From NCBI RefSeq assembly GCF_904849725.1, contig NC_058523.1:172776689-172840688 (forward strand): a stretch of 64,000 bases of DNA, given 5' to 3'. Shown here in pieces: positions 22,568 through 35,453 of the stretch. The stretch is from Hordeum vulgare subsp. vulgare (Eukaryota; Streptophyta; Magnoliopsida; Poales; Poaceae). The notes beneath the pieces are model-generated. The model worked only from the letters and a program-made list of their open reading frames with translations. It was not told where the DNA came from and searched no databases. A program made the position numbers and the translations under genes. How positions within the stretch are numbered: the stretch's first letter is position 1; every line of letters starts with the position of its first letter.

Positions 22568-23946
22568 TTTGTACGTGTGAATAGAGTATATGTGCGAAGA
22601 ATTTGGAGAGGTGATATGCGTTCTCAGATTTGAAGAAATTGATTTTTTTAAAATATGAGGAATTTGACTAGTGAGTTGAGGAATTTGACTAAGCATTCTG
22701 ATCTTGGGTTCCAGAGTTGTGAAGATTCAAGAATTTACACAATTGAGGAATCTCATGAAGAATTTTAGTGGCTTAGTGAAATTCATCAAGTGTTCTAGGC
22801 ATGAGTGTGCATGGCTGACAGAATTTCTAAGGAAAAATAGATTTCGCGAATCTAAAGAGAATTAAATGATCAACAGGGGCAGTAAAATAGGATTTTATAT
22901 ACCCCGTGCGAAGAACACGATGAACTAGAGCAGTAAAAAGAAGAAGCTCTTCGGTTCAGATCTTCAGTGCCCTAACTTGGCAACTGAAATCAACTAAGGT
23001 GGCGGGGGAGGAAGATTTTTCACTGTCAGCATGAGTCCGGCGATGGCAAGGGAGATACAGTGAAGCTTTTCCTCACCGGCGACGAGGATGCTAGCGGCGG
23101 TGCGAGGGTTTGAGCTCGAGCGGAGAAGACGAGAGAGCGAGAAGAGTTTTGACTGAGGGGGGGTAAGGGCTATTTATAGCTCAGGTGAAAAATTGTTTGG
23201 GGCGAAACATTCGGACTGAACTGCCCTTGCCCCTTCGCCTCCTCATGACACGTGGTGCCTACGATTGAAGCGGTGGAGTTCGTGGTTATCCGAACGTGAG
23301 AAGTGGGTCCGGTAACTGTGTAACTTCATAAAAACAATTTTTGAATTTTGAGGATTTTGTTGCAAAGTCCTTTGCTGACAAGGACTCGGTGAGGACTGTG
23401 AACAAGTGTGAAATAGAACGCATATGAAGAATTTGAGAATTGACTGGGTTGAGCTTAGAATATAGGGGAGTCGGGTCCCATCACATTCACTTAGAAGAAC
23501 TATCAACTTGAAAACTTTGCAATAAGTGAATGCTGTGGAGGACATTGAAAGGTCATTATAATATATATATATATATATAGCCAAATGAAAATCCTCATAG
23601 AGAGTTTTGAAGAAATTGATAATTTTGAAGACTTTGAAATTTTGAGGAATTTTTGAAAAGTCTCAAATTGATGAATTTCAGTTTTGAAAAATTTGGAACT
23701 TGAAGAATTTCAAAGCTGGGTGGTGGCGTGACCCACCGTATAAGAATCATGATTGCAGGCGCCACGTACAATTGTCGTAGGGCCGTGAGAACCAAATTCT
23801 TCATTAATTTCTTCACACTAAGAGTGATGTTCTTCATTGATTGAAGAAAATCGTTTCTTTGTGTGTTGCACATGTAAGTCATCAATTTTGCATAAGTGTT
23901 AGGATGTGTGCATGTTTTCACAAAACATCTGAAGACTCTAGGATAT
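22568..23946 (-). other. Spacer of C between RNase H and the extra 3' gene
   Basis: This is A/T-rich non-coding sequence with frequent GAAGAATTTGAGG-like repeats and one microsatellite. The segment just upstream of the ATG at 22567 could serve as leader of a spliced RNA, as proposed for SIRE elements, but no specific splice site is assigned. Confidence 0.45.
23561..23578. repeat. (AT)9 microsatellite
   Basis: It is an uninterrupted AT dinucleotide run in the spacer of element C. Confidence 0.9.
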
Positions 23947-24403
23947 TTAGCTCACACCGCAACTTAAAAACCTTCTCTCATCCAAGGGCTTTGTGAAGAT
24001 ATCTGCTAGTTGATCATCAGTCTTCACATGGTCGATGATGATATTGCCCTTGAGGACATGGTCACGAACAAAATAATGACGAATCTGGATGTGCTTGGTA
24101 TTCAAGTGTTGTACTGGGTTGTAGGCAATCTTGATTGCACTCTCATTGTCGCAGTAGAGGGGCACATTCTTCATATTGATGCCGTAGTCTCAGAAGGTTT
24201 GCTTCATCCATAAAAGTTGAGCACAGTAGGATCCAGCGGCAATGTAGTCAGCTTCGGTAGTGGAGAGTGATACACAATTCTACTTCTTTGAGGACCAATA
24301 GACTAATGATCTTCTGAGGAAATGACATATGCTTGATGTTCGCTTGCGATCCACACGGTCACCAGCATAATCAGAATCAGAATATCCAACGAGGTGAAGA
24401 TTT
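23947..24403 (-). pseudogene. RNase H part of C pol, 3' of the B insertion
   Basis: The copia RNase H catalytic blocks are recognisable on the minus strand: GYSDSDYAGDRVDRKRTS (first Asp), SLSTTEADYIAAGS (Glu), LYCDNESAIKIA (Asp) and KTDDQLADIFTKPLDERRF near the end. The frame is broken by a stop just after WSSKK (about 24280) and another near 24190, and the extreme C terminus is altered (FLSCGVS). The upstream RT is at 32498-33480, separated by element B, which inserted just before GYSDSDYAGD. Confidence 0.88.
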
Positions 24404-24408
24404 GAGCC
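24404..24408. repeat. Target-site duplication of element B, left copy
   Basis: GAGCC is identical to 32493-32497 on the other side of B. Confidence 0.93.
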
Positions 24409-26024
24409 TGCTACTGCAACAAAAAACCTTCCAATGGCGCCAGAAATAGGTGTGTTGATGGCACCATGATTCCTTCTGCTACGGCTACGCCTTAAGGGAC
24501 TTCCTAGGAAAATAAGCAAAGGATTTCCCCCGTGGCATAGGAGCCTTGCATTGGTGTTCACTCGAAGCGGAAAGGGTGATGTAGCACAGCGGTGGTAAGT
24601 ATACCCTCACTTTGAGAACCAAGGTATCGATCAAGTGAAGGAGTATCACAAGAGCCTGCACAAACACAAAAATCTTGCTCCCAACGCTATGAAGGGGTTT
24701 TCAATCCCTTATAGATTGCTCGCCAAGTGAGAACTGAAGCAGCAAAGTAACAAAGCAAAGTAAAAGCGAAAGTGGAAACGATAGATGTGAATAGACCCGG
24801 GGGCCGTAGTGTTTACTAGTGCCTTCTCTCATGAAAGCAAGTAGACAGTGGGTGAACAAATTACTGTCGAGCAATTGATAGAACCGTGCAAAGTCGTGAC
24901 AATATCTATGGCAATGATTATATCTATAGGCATCACGTCCAAAACAATTAGACCGATACTTTCTGCATCTACTACTATTACTCCACACGTCGACCGCTAT
25001 CCAGCATGCATCTAGTGTATTAAGTCCAAAATAATAGAGTAACGCCTTAAGCAAGATGACATGATGGAGATGGACAATCTCATATCTACAACAGAGCCCA
25101 CCTTGTTACCCTTGATGGCAACTACACAATGTGTGCCTTGCTGCCCCTACTGTCACTGGTAAAGGTCACCACACGGTAAGAACCCAAAACCAAGCACTTC
25201 TCCCATTGCAAGAATCATAGATCTAGTTGGCCAAACAAAACCGAAGACTCGGAGAGACTTACAAGGATATCAAATCATGCATATAAGAAATCAGCAAAGA
25301 CTCAAATATATATCACAGATATCTGATCACAAATCCATAGTTCATCGGATCCCGACAAACACACCGCCAAAGAAGATTACATCGGATAGATCTCCATGAA
25401 GATCATGGAGAACTTTGTATTGAAGATCCAAGAGAGAGAAGAAGCCATCTAGCTACTAACTACGGACCCGTAGGTCTGAAGTGAACTACTCACGAGTCAT
25501 TGGAGGGGTGATGATGATGATGAAGAAGCCCTCGAACTCCAAAGTCCCCTCCGGCAGGGCGCCGGGAAGGGTCTTCAGATGAGATCTCGCGGAAACGGAA
25601 GCTTGCGGCGGTGGAAAAGTATTTTCGTGGCTCCCTTGATTTTTTTTCTGATTCTTAGGGAATATATAGGCGCAAGATCTAGGTCACCGGGGCGCCAGGG
25701 AGGCCACAAGCCTGCCCACCGCCGCCTCCCTGGTGGCGGAGTGGGGGCTTGTGGGCTCCCTGTAGCCCTCCTGGATTGGCCCACAGGCCCCCTTATCTTC
25801 TTCCGTTCAGGAAAAAAACATTTCGGGAATTTTATTCCGTTTGGACTCCGTTCCAAAATCTGATCTGAAAAGAGCCAAAAACATAGAAAAAACAGGAACT
25901 GGCACTTGGCACTGAATTAATAAGTTAGGCCCAAAAAAGATATAAAAGGTACATAAAACATCCCAAGATGACAAGATATCAGCGTGAAACCATCAAAAAT
26001 TATAGATACGTTTGAGACGTATCA
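24409..26024 (-). repeat. 3' LTR of element B
   Basis: The 1,616-bp LTR, on the minus strand, begins TGATACGTCTC and ends GCAGTAGCA. It matches 30922-32492 with scattered substitutions and indels; for example, a block near 24960-25010 is missing from the 5' LTR near 31480. Confidence 0.93.
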
Positions 26025-26040
26025 AGCATCCCCAAGCTTA
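26025..26040 (-). other. Polypurine-tract-like motif of element B
   Basis: The minus strand reads TAAGCTTGGGGATGCT immediately before the 3' LTR, identical to A (10694-10709). Confidence 0.78.
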
Positions 26041-28713
26041 ACTCCTGCTCGTCCTCAAGTAGGGAAGTGATAAAGAATGAATTTTTATGCCTTCATGCTA
26101 CCTAGCATATATGTCCTTTGTAACTCCTCTTATGTGACGTGAATGTTCAGATCCATTAGATTCAAAACAATAGTTTGCTATTGACGTGAAAACAATAATA
26201 ATTCAAGCAAACTAGCAAGGTAATCATGAACTTTCAAAATAACAAGGCCAAAAGAAAGTTATCCCTACAAAAGCATATAGTCTGGCTATGCTCTATCATC
26301 ATTGCACAACGAATCTAAATCATGCACAACCCCGGTATTGGCCAAGTAATTGTTTCACACCTTTACTTTCTCAAACCTTTTCAACTCTCACGCAATACAT
26401 GAGTGTGAGCCATGGTTATAGAATTATAGAGGGTGTGGAGTGTGCTGGAGGTTGCAAGACAAAAAAAAGCAGAAGATGGTCACATTAACTAGGCATATCA
26501 ATGAGTTGTGGAGATGCTCATTAATAAATATCAATGTGAATGAGTAGGGATTGCCATACAAATGATGCACTAGAGCTAAGAGTATGTGAAAGCTCTTAAA
26601 GAAAACTAGTGGGTGTGCATCCAACTTGCTTGCTCACGAAGACCTAAGGCAATTTTGAGGAAGCCTATCATTGGAATATACAAGCCAAGTTATATAATGA
26701 AAATTTCCCACTGGCTATATGGTGGTGACAAAACGAGAGACTCTCAATCATGACGATCATGGTGCTTAATATGCACAAGTGTGGAAAAGTGGTAACATTC
26801 TCCCTTCTCTCTTTTTCTCTCATTTTTTTGGTGGGCTCTTTGGCCTATTTTTTTTGGTGGGCTTCTTTGGCCTCTTTTATTTACTCACATGGGACAATGC
26901 TCCATTAATGATGATCATCACACTTTCAACTCAAAACTTAGAGCAACGATGACTCTATATGGAATGCCTTCGGTAGTGTACCGTGACAATGATCTAGCAT
27001 GGCATAAACATTAATGGAAACATCATGCTAGCTATCTTACGATCATGCAATGGCAATGTAGACATGATGGCACATGTCATGGTGCTAGTTGCATGGCAAT
27101 ATACCTCGAAGTGACTTTGAAAAATACATACTAGGTAGGTATGGTGTTTGTTTTGAGGGAGGCTAATGGTGGGTTTTGTGCACCGGCGAAAGTTGCACGA
27201 CACTAAGAAGATAGTAATGGTGGAAGGTGAAAGTGCATATAAACCATGGACTCAACATTAGTCATGAAGAACTCATATACTTGTTGCAAAAGTTTTATTA
27301 GTAATCGAAACAAAGCATTTAACGCATACTCCTAGGGGAAGGGTTGGTAGGTATAAACCATCGCGCGATCCCGACCGCCACGCAAAGGATGACAATCAAT
27401 AGACTAATCATGCTCAGATTTCATCACATAGCGGTTGACCATACGTGCATGCTACGGGAATCACTAACTTCATCACAAGTATTTCTAGATCCACAACGCC
27501 TTACTAGCATAACTTCAACATTACCAAAACCACAACTCAAAAACTAATTGAGATGAATCAAACTTCTCCAACTATTCAATGCACATGAAGGTGGAAGTTT
27601 TCGTATCCCATTGTATATCTACCCCTTTTGTGACTAGTTTCAAAGCATAGATCAACTACCAAGCCACGCACCGCTGTGCTCTAAAAGATATAAGTGAAGC
27701 ACATAGAGCAAAAGTATCTAGCTCAAAAGATATAAGTGAAGCACAACAAAATCACGGTGAGTGCATGTCTCTCTCTCTAGGTGTACAGCAAGGATGATTG
27801 TGACACAACAAAAATAAAAGACTCCTACGATACAAGACGCTCTAAGCAAAAACACATAACATGTGGTGAATAAAAATATAGCCCCAAGTAACATTACCGA
27901 TGGATTGATGATGAGGAAAGGCATCCCCAAGCTTAGGCTTTTACGGCATCCTTGAATCTCTTGGGGTGCCTTGGGCATCCCCAAGCTTGAGCTCTTGCCA
28001 CTCTTTATCTCTTTGTCCATAAGAACTTCACCCAAAACATGAAAACTTCACAACACGAAACTTAAACAGAAACTCGTGATAACATTAGTATGAGAAAGCA
28101 AACCACCACTTCCTTAGGTACTATAGAAAACTTAAATTCTAATTTTATGATATTGGGTTACTTTATTTTCAATCTTCCATGGCTAATACCCCCCGATACT
28201 ATCCATAGTTTCATCAAAATAAGCAACCAACACAACAAAAACAGAATCTATTGATAGCAGACCAGTCTGTAGCAATCTGTATATTTCGTATACTTGTGTT
28301 ACTTCAACAATTCTGAAACATTAGGACAGTCTGAATGATCGGCGTAGAAATCAGCAGAAAAAAGAATCAACTGAAAAGCTCTTATAGAAAAAAAATGAGA
28401 ATTCTTTTCGTGAGCAGAAAGTTTCTGTCTTTTCCAGCATGACCAAACGATCATCCCCAAGACTAATCATAACTGTTTTGCTTGGCACAAACGCAAAAAG
28501 AAACACAAAAAACACAATCATAATAGAATTATGAAAGTGTGGAAAACACAAAACATAAAGAAAAAGGACAGATTCATTGGGTTGCCTCCCAACAAGCGCT
28601 TTTGTTTAACACCCTTAGCTAGGCGAAAGGTGATGGAATCACGTATAGTAATCTTTGGTGCTCAAACCATAAGTAGCCCTAATCATAGATTCGTAAGGCA
28701 ATCTTATTTTCTT
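26041..28713 (-). other. Non-coding 3' region of element B
   Basis: It is homologous to 7933-10693 of A along its length and has no pol gene. It keeps two exact copies of the 14-base PPT core (27921-27934 and 27975-27988), the hairpin motif (28577-28592) and the repeated GTGCTTCACTTATATCTTTT block near 27690 and 27725. Confidence 0.75.
28577..28592 (-). other. Conserved hairpin motif downstream of gag-protease (B)
   Basis: The minus strand reads TTGGGAGGCAACCCAA, the same stem as in A with one loop base changed. Confidence 0.5.
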
Positions 28714-30693
28714 TCAAGGAAAGTACTCCATGCCCTTCTTTAAAGTAAATTGAAATCTAATATTCCCTTCCTTCATATTGATGATAGCACCAATAGTCCT
28801 TAGGAAAGGTCTACCAAGAATAATGGGACATGAAGGATTGCAATCTATGTCAAGTACAATGAAATCCACGGGTACATAGTTCTTATTTGCAACAATAAGA
28901 ACATCATCGATCCTTCCCATGGGTTTCTTGACAGTAGAATCTGCTAGATGCAAATTAAGAGAACACTCTTCAATCTCATGAAAACCAAGAATATCACATA
29001 AAGACTTTGGAATCGCGGAAACACTAGCACCCAAATCACACAAAGCATTGCACTCATAGTTTTTGATCTTGATTTTGCTAGTAGGTTCCCACTCATCATA
29101 AAGTTTTCTAGGTATAGAGACTTCTAGTTCGAGCTTCTCTTCAAGAGATTTCAGCATAGCATCTATGATATGCGCGGTAAAGGCTTTGCTTTGGCTATAA
29201 GCGCGTGGAGAGTTTGCAATGGATTGCATCAAAGAAATGCATTCAAACAAGGAGCAATTATCATAATTGAATTCCTTGAAATCCAAAGTGGGAGTTTCAT
29301 TACTACCCAAAATTTTGATTTCTTCTACTCGACTCTCCACACCTTTATCATCAAGCTGGGTGGACTCCGAATCATTGGGGCGTTTTTCAACCAAAGTGGA
29401 TTCATATCCAGCCCCTCCATAAATAGGTTTGACACGCAAAAAAAATATTCAAGAGGAGACACACCAAGAACTTTAAGATCTTCGTGATTTGCATCACTAG
29501 AACGCACCCTTTTAAACCATTCATGCCTAGCGCGAATTTGGGCGGTTCTTTCTTTGCTCTGTTTCATGGAGACACGCATAGCTTTCATAGTTTCATCCAA
29601 GTTGACCTTGGGAGGAGCGCATCTAACTTTCAAAGCATCAATATCACAAGACATCCTACCAACGCTCTTAGCCAAATCGTCAATTTTGAGTAGTTTTTCC
29701 TCTATGGACGCATTGAAAATCTTTTGAGAGTTGATGAACTCTTTGATATTACTCTCTAAATCATAGGGTAATTTGTTGTGATTTCCATAAGCGTTGTTGT
29801 AGAAATTTCCATAGTTGTTAGAGGGGTTACTAGGAAAAGGCCTAGGAACATAGTTTCCTCTAAAAGCATTGTTGTTGTCAAAATTGTTCCTACCAACAAA
29901 ATTCACTTCCAAATTAGCATTGCTACTCTCAATCAAAGAAGATAGTGGCATGTCATTAGGATCTATTGTAGCGTTTCTACTAGCAACCAAATTCATCAAC
30001 TCGTCCATCTTAGCACTAAGCGAGTTAATCTCTTCTATAGCGTGTACCTTTTTGCTAGCAGGTGACCTTTCAGTATGCCACTAAGAGTAGTTGGTCACGA
30101 TATTGTCTAGGAGTTTTGTAGCGTCTCCTAACGTGATTTCCATGAACGTTCCACCTGAGGCGGAGTCCAAGATATTGCGAGAAGCGAAATTCAAGCCAAC
30201 GTAAAATATTTGTATAATCATCCACAAACTCAAGCCATGAGCGGGACAATTTCTAATCATAAGCTTCATCCTGTCCCAAGAATGTGCAACGTGTTCATGA
30301 TCAAGTTGCTTGAAATTAATGATATCGTTACGTGAGGAGATGATCTTAGCCGGCGAAAAATACTTGGATATGTAAGCATCTTTGCACTTATCCAAAGATT
30401 CAATACTATTTTTAGGCAAAGAAGAAAACCAAGTTTTTGCGCGATCTCGCAACGAGAAAGGAAAAGTTTCAACTTAATCACGTCATTATCCACATCTCTT
30501 TTCTTTTGCATATCAAAAAGCTCAATGAAGGTATTGAGATGGGATGCGACATCTTCACTAGGAAGGCCACAGAATTGCTCTTTCATAACAAGATTCAGCA
30601 AAGCTGCGTTGATTTCATACGATTCCGCACTAGTGGCGGGAGCAATCGGAGTAGGGTACTCGAGAAGTCGCAAAGTGTGGTGTTTTCAGCCAT
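28714..30693 (-). pseudogene. gag-protease remnant of element B
   Basis: It is the counterpart of the 657-codon frame of A. The ATG is at 30693 (MAENTTLCDFSS). A deletion after ten codons shifts the frame near 30660. Further breaks are a frameshift near 30450, a stop where A has Gln (about 30081, before WHTERSP), a frameshift near 29440 and a stop after MEYFP at 28714. The gag blocks (WFSSLPKNS, KCKDAYISKYF) and protease site (CDLGASVSAIPKSL near 29030) are readable. Where A ends early, B continues a few residues further, showing that A itself has a small 3' frameshift. Confidence 0.9.
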
Positions 30694-30893
30694 GATGACT
30701 TCAACAAAAAAACAAGCACACAAGCAAGCAAGAAAACCAGCAAAGGAAAATGGAAAAGGAAAAAGAAAAAGGCAAAAGAAAAAAGCAAATGAAAAAGGCA
30801 AATGGAAGTGGGGGAGAGTAAAACGAGAGGCAACTGGAAAAAAAGAAAATGCAAGAGATGAGTTTGTGAGACCTACTTGGATAGATCTCTCCT

Positions 30894-30911
30894 TCCCCGG
30901 CAACGGTGCCA
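30894..30911 (-). other. Primer binding site of element B (tRNA-Asp type)
   Basis: The minus strand reads TGGCACCGTTGCCGGGGA, one mismatch from the plant tRNA-Asp complement. It is 10 bases from the LTR end at 30922. Confidence 0.85.
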
Positions 30912-30921
30912 GAAATACTTT

Positions 30922-32492
30922 TGCTACTGCAACAAAAGACCTTCCAATGGCGCCAGAAATAGGTGTGTCGACGGCACCAGGAATCCTTCTGCTACGGCTA
31001 TGCCTTAAGGGACTTCCTAGGCAAATATGCAAAGGATTTCCCCCGTGGCCTTGGAGCCTTGTGTTGGTGTTCCCTCAAAGCGGAAAGGGTGATGTAGCAC
31101 AACGGTGGTAAGTATTTCCCTCAGTTTGAGAACCAAGGTATCGATCCAGCGAAGGAGTATCACAAGAGCCTGCACAAACACAAAAAGCTTGCTCCCAACG
31201 CTATGAAGGGGTTGTCAATCCCTTATAGATTGTTCGCCAAGTGAGAACTGAAAGTAGCAAAGTAACAAAGCAAAGTAAAAGCGAAAGTGGAAACGATAGA
31301 TGTGAATAGACCCGGGGGCCGTAGTGTTTACTAGTGGCTTCTCTCATGAAAGCAAGTAGACGGTGGGTGAACAAATTACCGTCGAGCAATTAATAGAACC
31401 GCGCAAAGTCGTGACGATATCTATGGCAATGATTATATCTATAGGCATCACGTCCAAAAAAAGTAGACCGATACTTTCTGCATCTACTAGTGTATTAAGT
31501 CCAAAAGAACAGAGTAACGCCTTAAGCAAGATGAAATTATGTAGATGGACAATCTCATATCTACGACAGAGCCCACCTGGTTACCCTTGATGGCAACTAT
31601 ACAATGTATGCCTTGCTGCCCCTACTGTCACTGGGAAAGGTCACCACACGGTAAGAACCCAGAACCAAGCACTTCTCCCATTACAAGAATCATAGATCTA
31701 GTTGGCCAAAGAAAACCCAAGACTCGGAGAGACTTACAAAGATATCAAATCATGCATATAAGAAATCAGCAAAGACTCAAATATATATCATAGATAATCT
31801 GATCACAAATCCAGAATTCATTGGATCTCGACAAACACACCACCAAATAAGATTACATCGGATAGATATCCATGAAGATCATGGAGAACTTTGTATTGAA
31901 GATCCAAGAGAGAGTAGAAGCCATCTAGCTACTGACTACGGACCCGTAGGTCTGAAGTGAACTACTCACGAGTCATTGGAGGGGTGATGATGATGATGAA
32001 GAAGCCCTCCAACTCCAAAGTCCCCTCCGGCAGGGCGCCGGGAAGGGTCTCCAGTCTCGCGAAAACGGAAGCTTGTGGCGGCGGAAAAGTATTTTTGTGG
32101 CTCCCTTGATTTTTTTCTGATTTTTATGGAATATATAGGCGCAAGATCTAGGTCAGGGGGCGCCAGGGAGGCCACAAGCCTGCCCACCACCGCCCCCCTA
32201 GTAGCGGAGTGGGGGCTTGTGGGCTCCCTGTAGCCCTCCTGGCTTGGCCCACAGGCCCCCTGATCTTCTTCCGTTCGGGAAAAAATCATTTTGGGTATTT
32301 TATTCCGTTTGGACTCCGTTCCAATGTCAGATCTGAAAAGAGCCAAAAACACAGAAAAAACAGGAACTGGCACTTCGCACTAAATTAATAAGTTAGTCCC
32401 AAAAAATATATAAAAGGTATGTAAAACATCCAAAGATGACAAGATATCAGCGTGAAAGCATCAAAAATTATAGATACGTTTGAGACGTATCA
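30922..32492 (-). repeat. 5' LTR of element B
   Basis: The 1,571-bp LTR has the same ends as 24409-26024 (TGATACGTCTC...GTAGCA on the minus strand). A TATA-like motif lies at 32130-32139. Confidence 0.93.
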
Positions 32493-32497
32493 GAGCC
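32493..32497. repeat. Target-site duplication of element B, right copy
   Basis: GAGCC is identical to 24404-24408. Confidence 0.93.
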
Positions 32498-33480
32498 CTT
32501 GGGGTACCATAATCCTAATGTTGGGGTCTGAGCTAAGTATCGAAGAATATATTTCACATCCTTATGGTGTGATTCCTTCGGTTTTGCTTGAAAATGAGCA
32601 CATATGCAAACACTAAGCATAATATCTGGCCTAGATGCACATAGATACAACAAAGAGCCAATCATAGAGCAATATACCTGCTGATTAAAATCTTTACCAT
32701 TTTCGTAAATGCAGAGGTGGCTGTTGGTAGGCATAGGAATATTGACGCCTTCACATTCATGGATGCCGAGATTCCTCAGAACATCCTTGAGGTATTTCTC
32801 CTGAGATATGAAGATGCCATTGCGTTGTTGATGAATTGGAAGACCTAAGAAGAATTTCAGCTCCCCCATCATAGACATTTGGTATTCTTCACTCATCATG
32901 TAAGCAAATTCATCACTGTAACGTTTTTCAGTACAACCAAAGATAATGTCGTCGACATATATTTGGCACACAAATAGTTCATTGTCATAGGATTTGTGAA
33001 AAGAGTAAGATCAAGTGAACCGGATTTGAAGCCTTTCTTCATGAGGAATACCTTCAATGTATCATACCATGCCCGATGGGCTTGCTTGAGGCCATAGTGT
33101 GCCTTTTGAGTCTGAAGACTTTGTCAGGATACTTCGGGTCTTCAAAACCTGGGGGATAAGCAACATATACTTCTTCCTCAAGCTTACCATTGAGGAATGC
33201 ACTTTTCACATCCATTTGATATAGAGTAAGATTATGATGATTAGCATAAGCAAGTAGTATTAAAATAACTTCAAGTCTAGCAACAGGTGCAAAAGTTTCA
33301 TCAAAATCAATTCCTTCAACCTGTGTGTAGCCTTCGGCTACAAGCCGTGCCTTATTCCTCACCACTTGATCATGCCCATCTTGCTTGTTTCGGTAAATCC
33401 ATTTGGTGGCGATGATATTGTGCTTGCGAGGATGTGGTCGTTTATGAGTTCCCACACATCATTTAGCTTGAACTAAAGAA
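32498..33480 (-). pseudogene. Reverse transcriptase part of C pol
   Basis: The copia RT is on the minus strand. The N-terminal half (33455-33054) shows [31 protein letters not shown] and [19 protein letters not shown] frameshift near 33060-33110 follows. The C-terminal half (32971-32498) has the catalytic box YVDDIIFG and MGELKFFLG, ending at LGLWYPKGS, where element B is inserted. A stop precedes the first half (about 33456). The catalytic aspartates are kept, but the frame is broken. Confidence 0.9.
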
Positions 33481-35150
33481 GTTCATCTTGCATGGCTTGA
33501 ATCCACTTAGGTGCCATGAAGGCTCTAGTGACTTTTCAGGGTTGTGTGATAGACATAAAAGAGGAATGCCCACAAAAGTTAACTAAATGTGAAGCTTTTG
33601 AGCGAGTGAGAGGACCTGGCGCATTGATGTCGTCGAGGATTTTGTCAAGTTCTACTTCATTTGCAATCCTCGGATGAGCTGGTTGATGACTTTGGTTGGG
33701 CTGAGGAATTTGCTTTGTAGCATTTTCCTCAGGTGCACCTGCTTGAGTTTCGTGAGTGTTTAGAATAACTTCTTCAACAAGTGATTGTTCTTCAGTAGGA
33801 ATGATATCTTCAGTACCTTTGAGCTTGATGGCTTCCTCAGGAGACAATTTATCTGGCACAGGAGGCATTTGCTCTCTTTGTGAGCCATTAGTTTCATCGA
33901 ACCGCACATCTACAGTTTCAACAACCTTGTTGTGATAGGTGTTGAAGAATTTGTAGGTGTGCGAGTACTTTCCGTAACCAAGCATAAAACCCTCATGTGC
34001 TTTAGGTGCAAACTTTGAGCTATGGTGGGGATCTCTAATCCAGCATATTGCACCGAAGACTTTGAAATAACTTACATTGGGTTTCTTGTCACGGAGGAGT
34101 TCATATGTGGTTTTCTTGAGGAATTTGTGAAGATATACCCGGTTGATGATGTGGCAAGCACTGTTGATTGCTTTAGGCCAGAAGAGACGTGGAGTCTAAT
34201 ATTCTTCAAGCATTGTTCGTCCCATTTCAACCAGAGTCTTGTTCTTGTGTTCAACGACGCCATTCCGTTGAGGAGTATAAGGAGGAGATAATTCATGAGT
34301 AATACTAAGTTCATCAAGATAATCATCAAGTCCAGTGTTTTTGAATTCTGTCCCTTTATCACTCCTGATGTGTTTGATCTTGAGGCCGAAGTTCGTCGAG
34401 GCCCTTGAGGAAAATCGTTTCAAGACTTCCTTCACTTCAGTTTTATACAGAATGATATATACCTAAGTATAGCGAGAATAGTCATCAACAATGACAAAGC
34501 CATATAAAGATGCTACATTACTAAGAGTGGCATAATGAGTATGTCCAAACAGATCCATGTGAAGCAATTCAAACGGACGAGTAGTAGTCATGATAGTCTT
34601 TGAGGGGTGTTTGGATATGGTTATTTTTCCAAACTCACAAGCACCGCATAGATGGTTCTTGAGAAATTTGACGGATTTGATGCCAATGACATGCTTCTTC
34701 TTTGCCAGCGTGTGCAAATTCCGCATGCCTCCATGACCAAGTCTTCGATGCCATACCCAGCCTTCTAAGGTTTTTGCTAGTAAGCATGTGGCTAGTTTAG
34801 GACATGTGGAAAAATCAACAATGTACAAATCTCCTCTCCTAAAGCCTTTGAAGACTTTCGATTTGTTAGATTCCATGAGGACTACACATCTATATTTTCC
34901 AAAGATGACAACCATGTCAAGATCACAAAGCGTTGAGACCGACATGAGGTTAAACTCAAGGGATTCGACAAGCATGAATTTGTCCATGTGTCTGTCCTTG
35001 GAGATAGCCACTTTGCCAAGTCCCAATACTTTGCTTTTATCTTTATCAACATAAGTGATTTGCTTCAGTGGTGATGGAGTCAGTGACATGTTCATCAACA
35101 AGCTTTTATCACGAATCACGTGATTTGTGCAACCACTGTCAAGAACCCAC
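33481..35150 (-). pseudogene. Protease and integrase part of C pol
   Basis: The minus strand starts with the protease site WVLDSGCTNHVIRD near 35150-35120. The pre-integrase zinc region follows (HRRLGHGGMRNLH, then CGACEFGK). The integrase core has LLHMDLFGH, VIVDDYSRYT with a stop, and RSDKGTEF, and the active-site Glu region reads GVVEHKNKTL. A stop at about 34195 and others interrupt it. The variable linker between integrase and RT is open at 33985-33536 (GYGKYSHTYKFFN at its start), then stops. The order protease-integrase-RT is diagnostic for copia. Confidence 0.88.
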
Positions 35151-35453
35151 TATGTATTCGTGTGTTTGTCATACTATAGATGAATTAGCACAGCTTACCA
35201 TATCATATGCTTCAGACTTGAAGAATATGATATCAATTTCATCAGATAAGAATTTCATCCTAAACAGTAAATTTGAGGACGTGTGAAATGTTATCATTTC
35301 ATCAATTTTAGCTTGCATCCAATCAATAAATTTTCTTAGGTCTCCAGCAAATTCTTAAGATGATGACTTTCATCTGGAGACCCGACCTGCAGAAGTGATT
35401 AGTTCAATTTCTTCACCACCCACATCTGAAGGGGTGGGAAAGAATTCATCATC

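Larger units (their letters stand above)
24409..32492 (-). mobile_element. Element B: gag-protease-only gypsy element (same family as A)
   Basis: It is complete, 8,084 bp, on the minus strand: 5' LTR 30922-32492, primer site 30894-30911, broken gag-protease, non-coding region, PPT-like motif 26025-26040, 3' LTR 24409-26024. The flanking GAGCC duplication is perfect. No RT or integrase is present. It sits in the pol gene of C. Together with A it forms a pair of roughly 8-kb inverted repeats about 12.3 kb apart. Confidence 0.95.

Noticed and set aside
30437..31111. 224-codon plus-strand frame at the 5' side of B
   Set aside because: It is a shadow of the gag leader and LTR end of B on the opposite strand; the Lys-rich text comes from the pyrimidine-rich leader.
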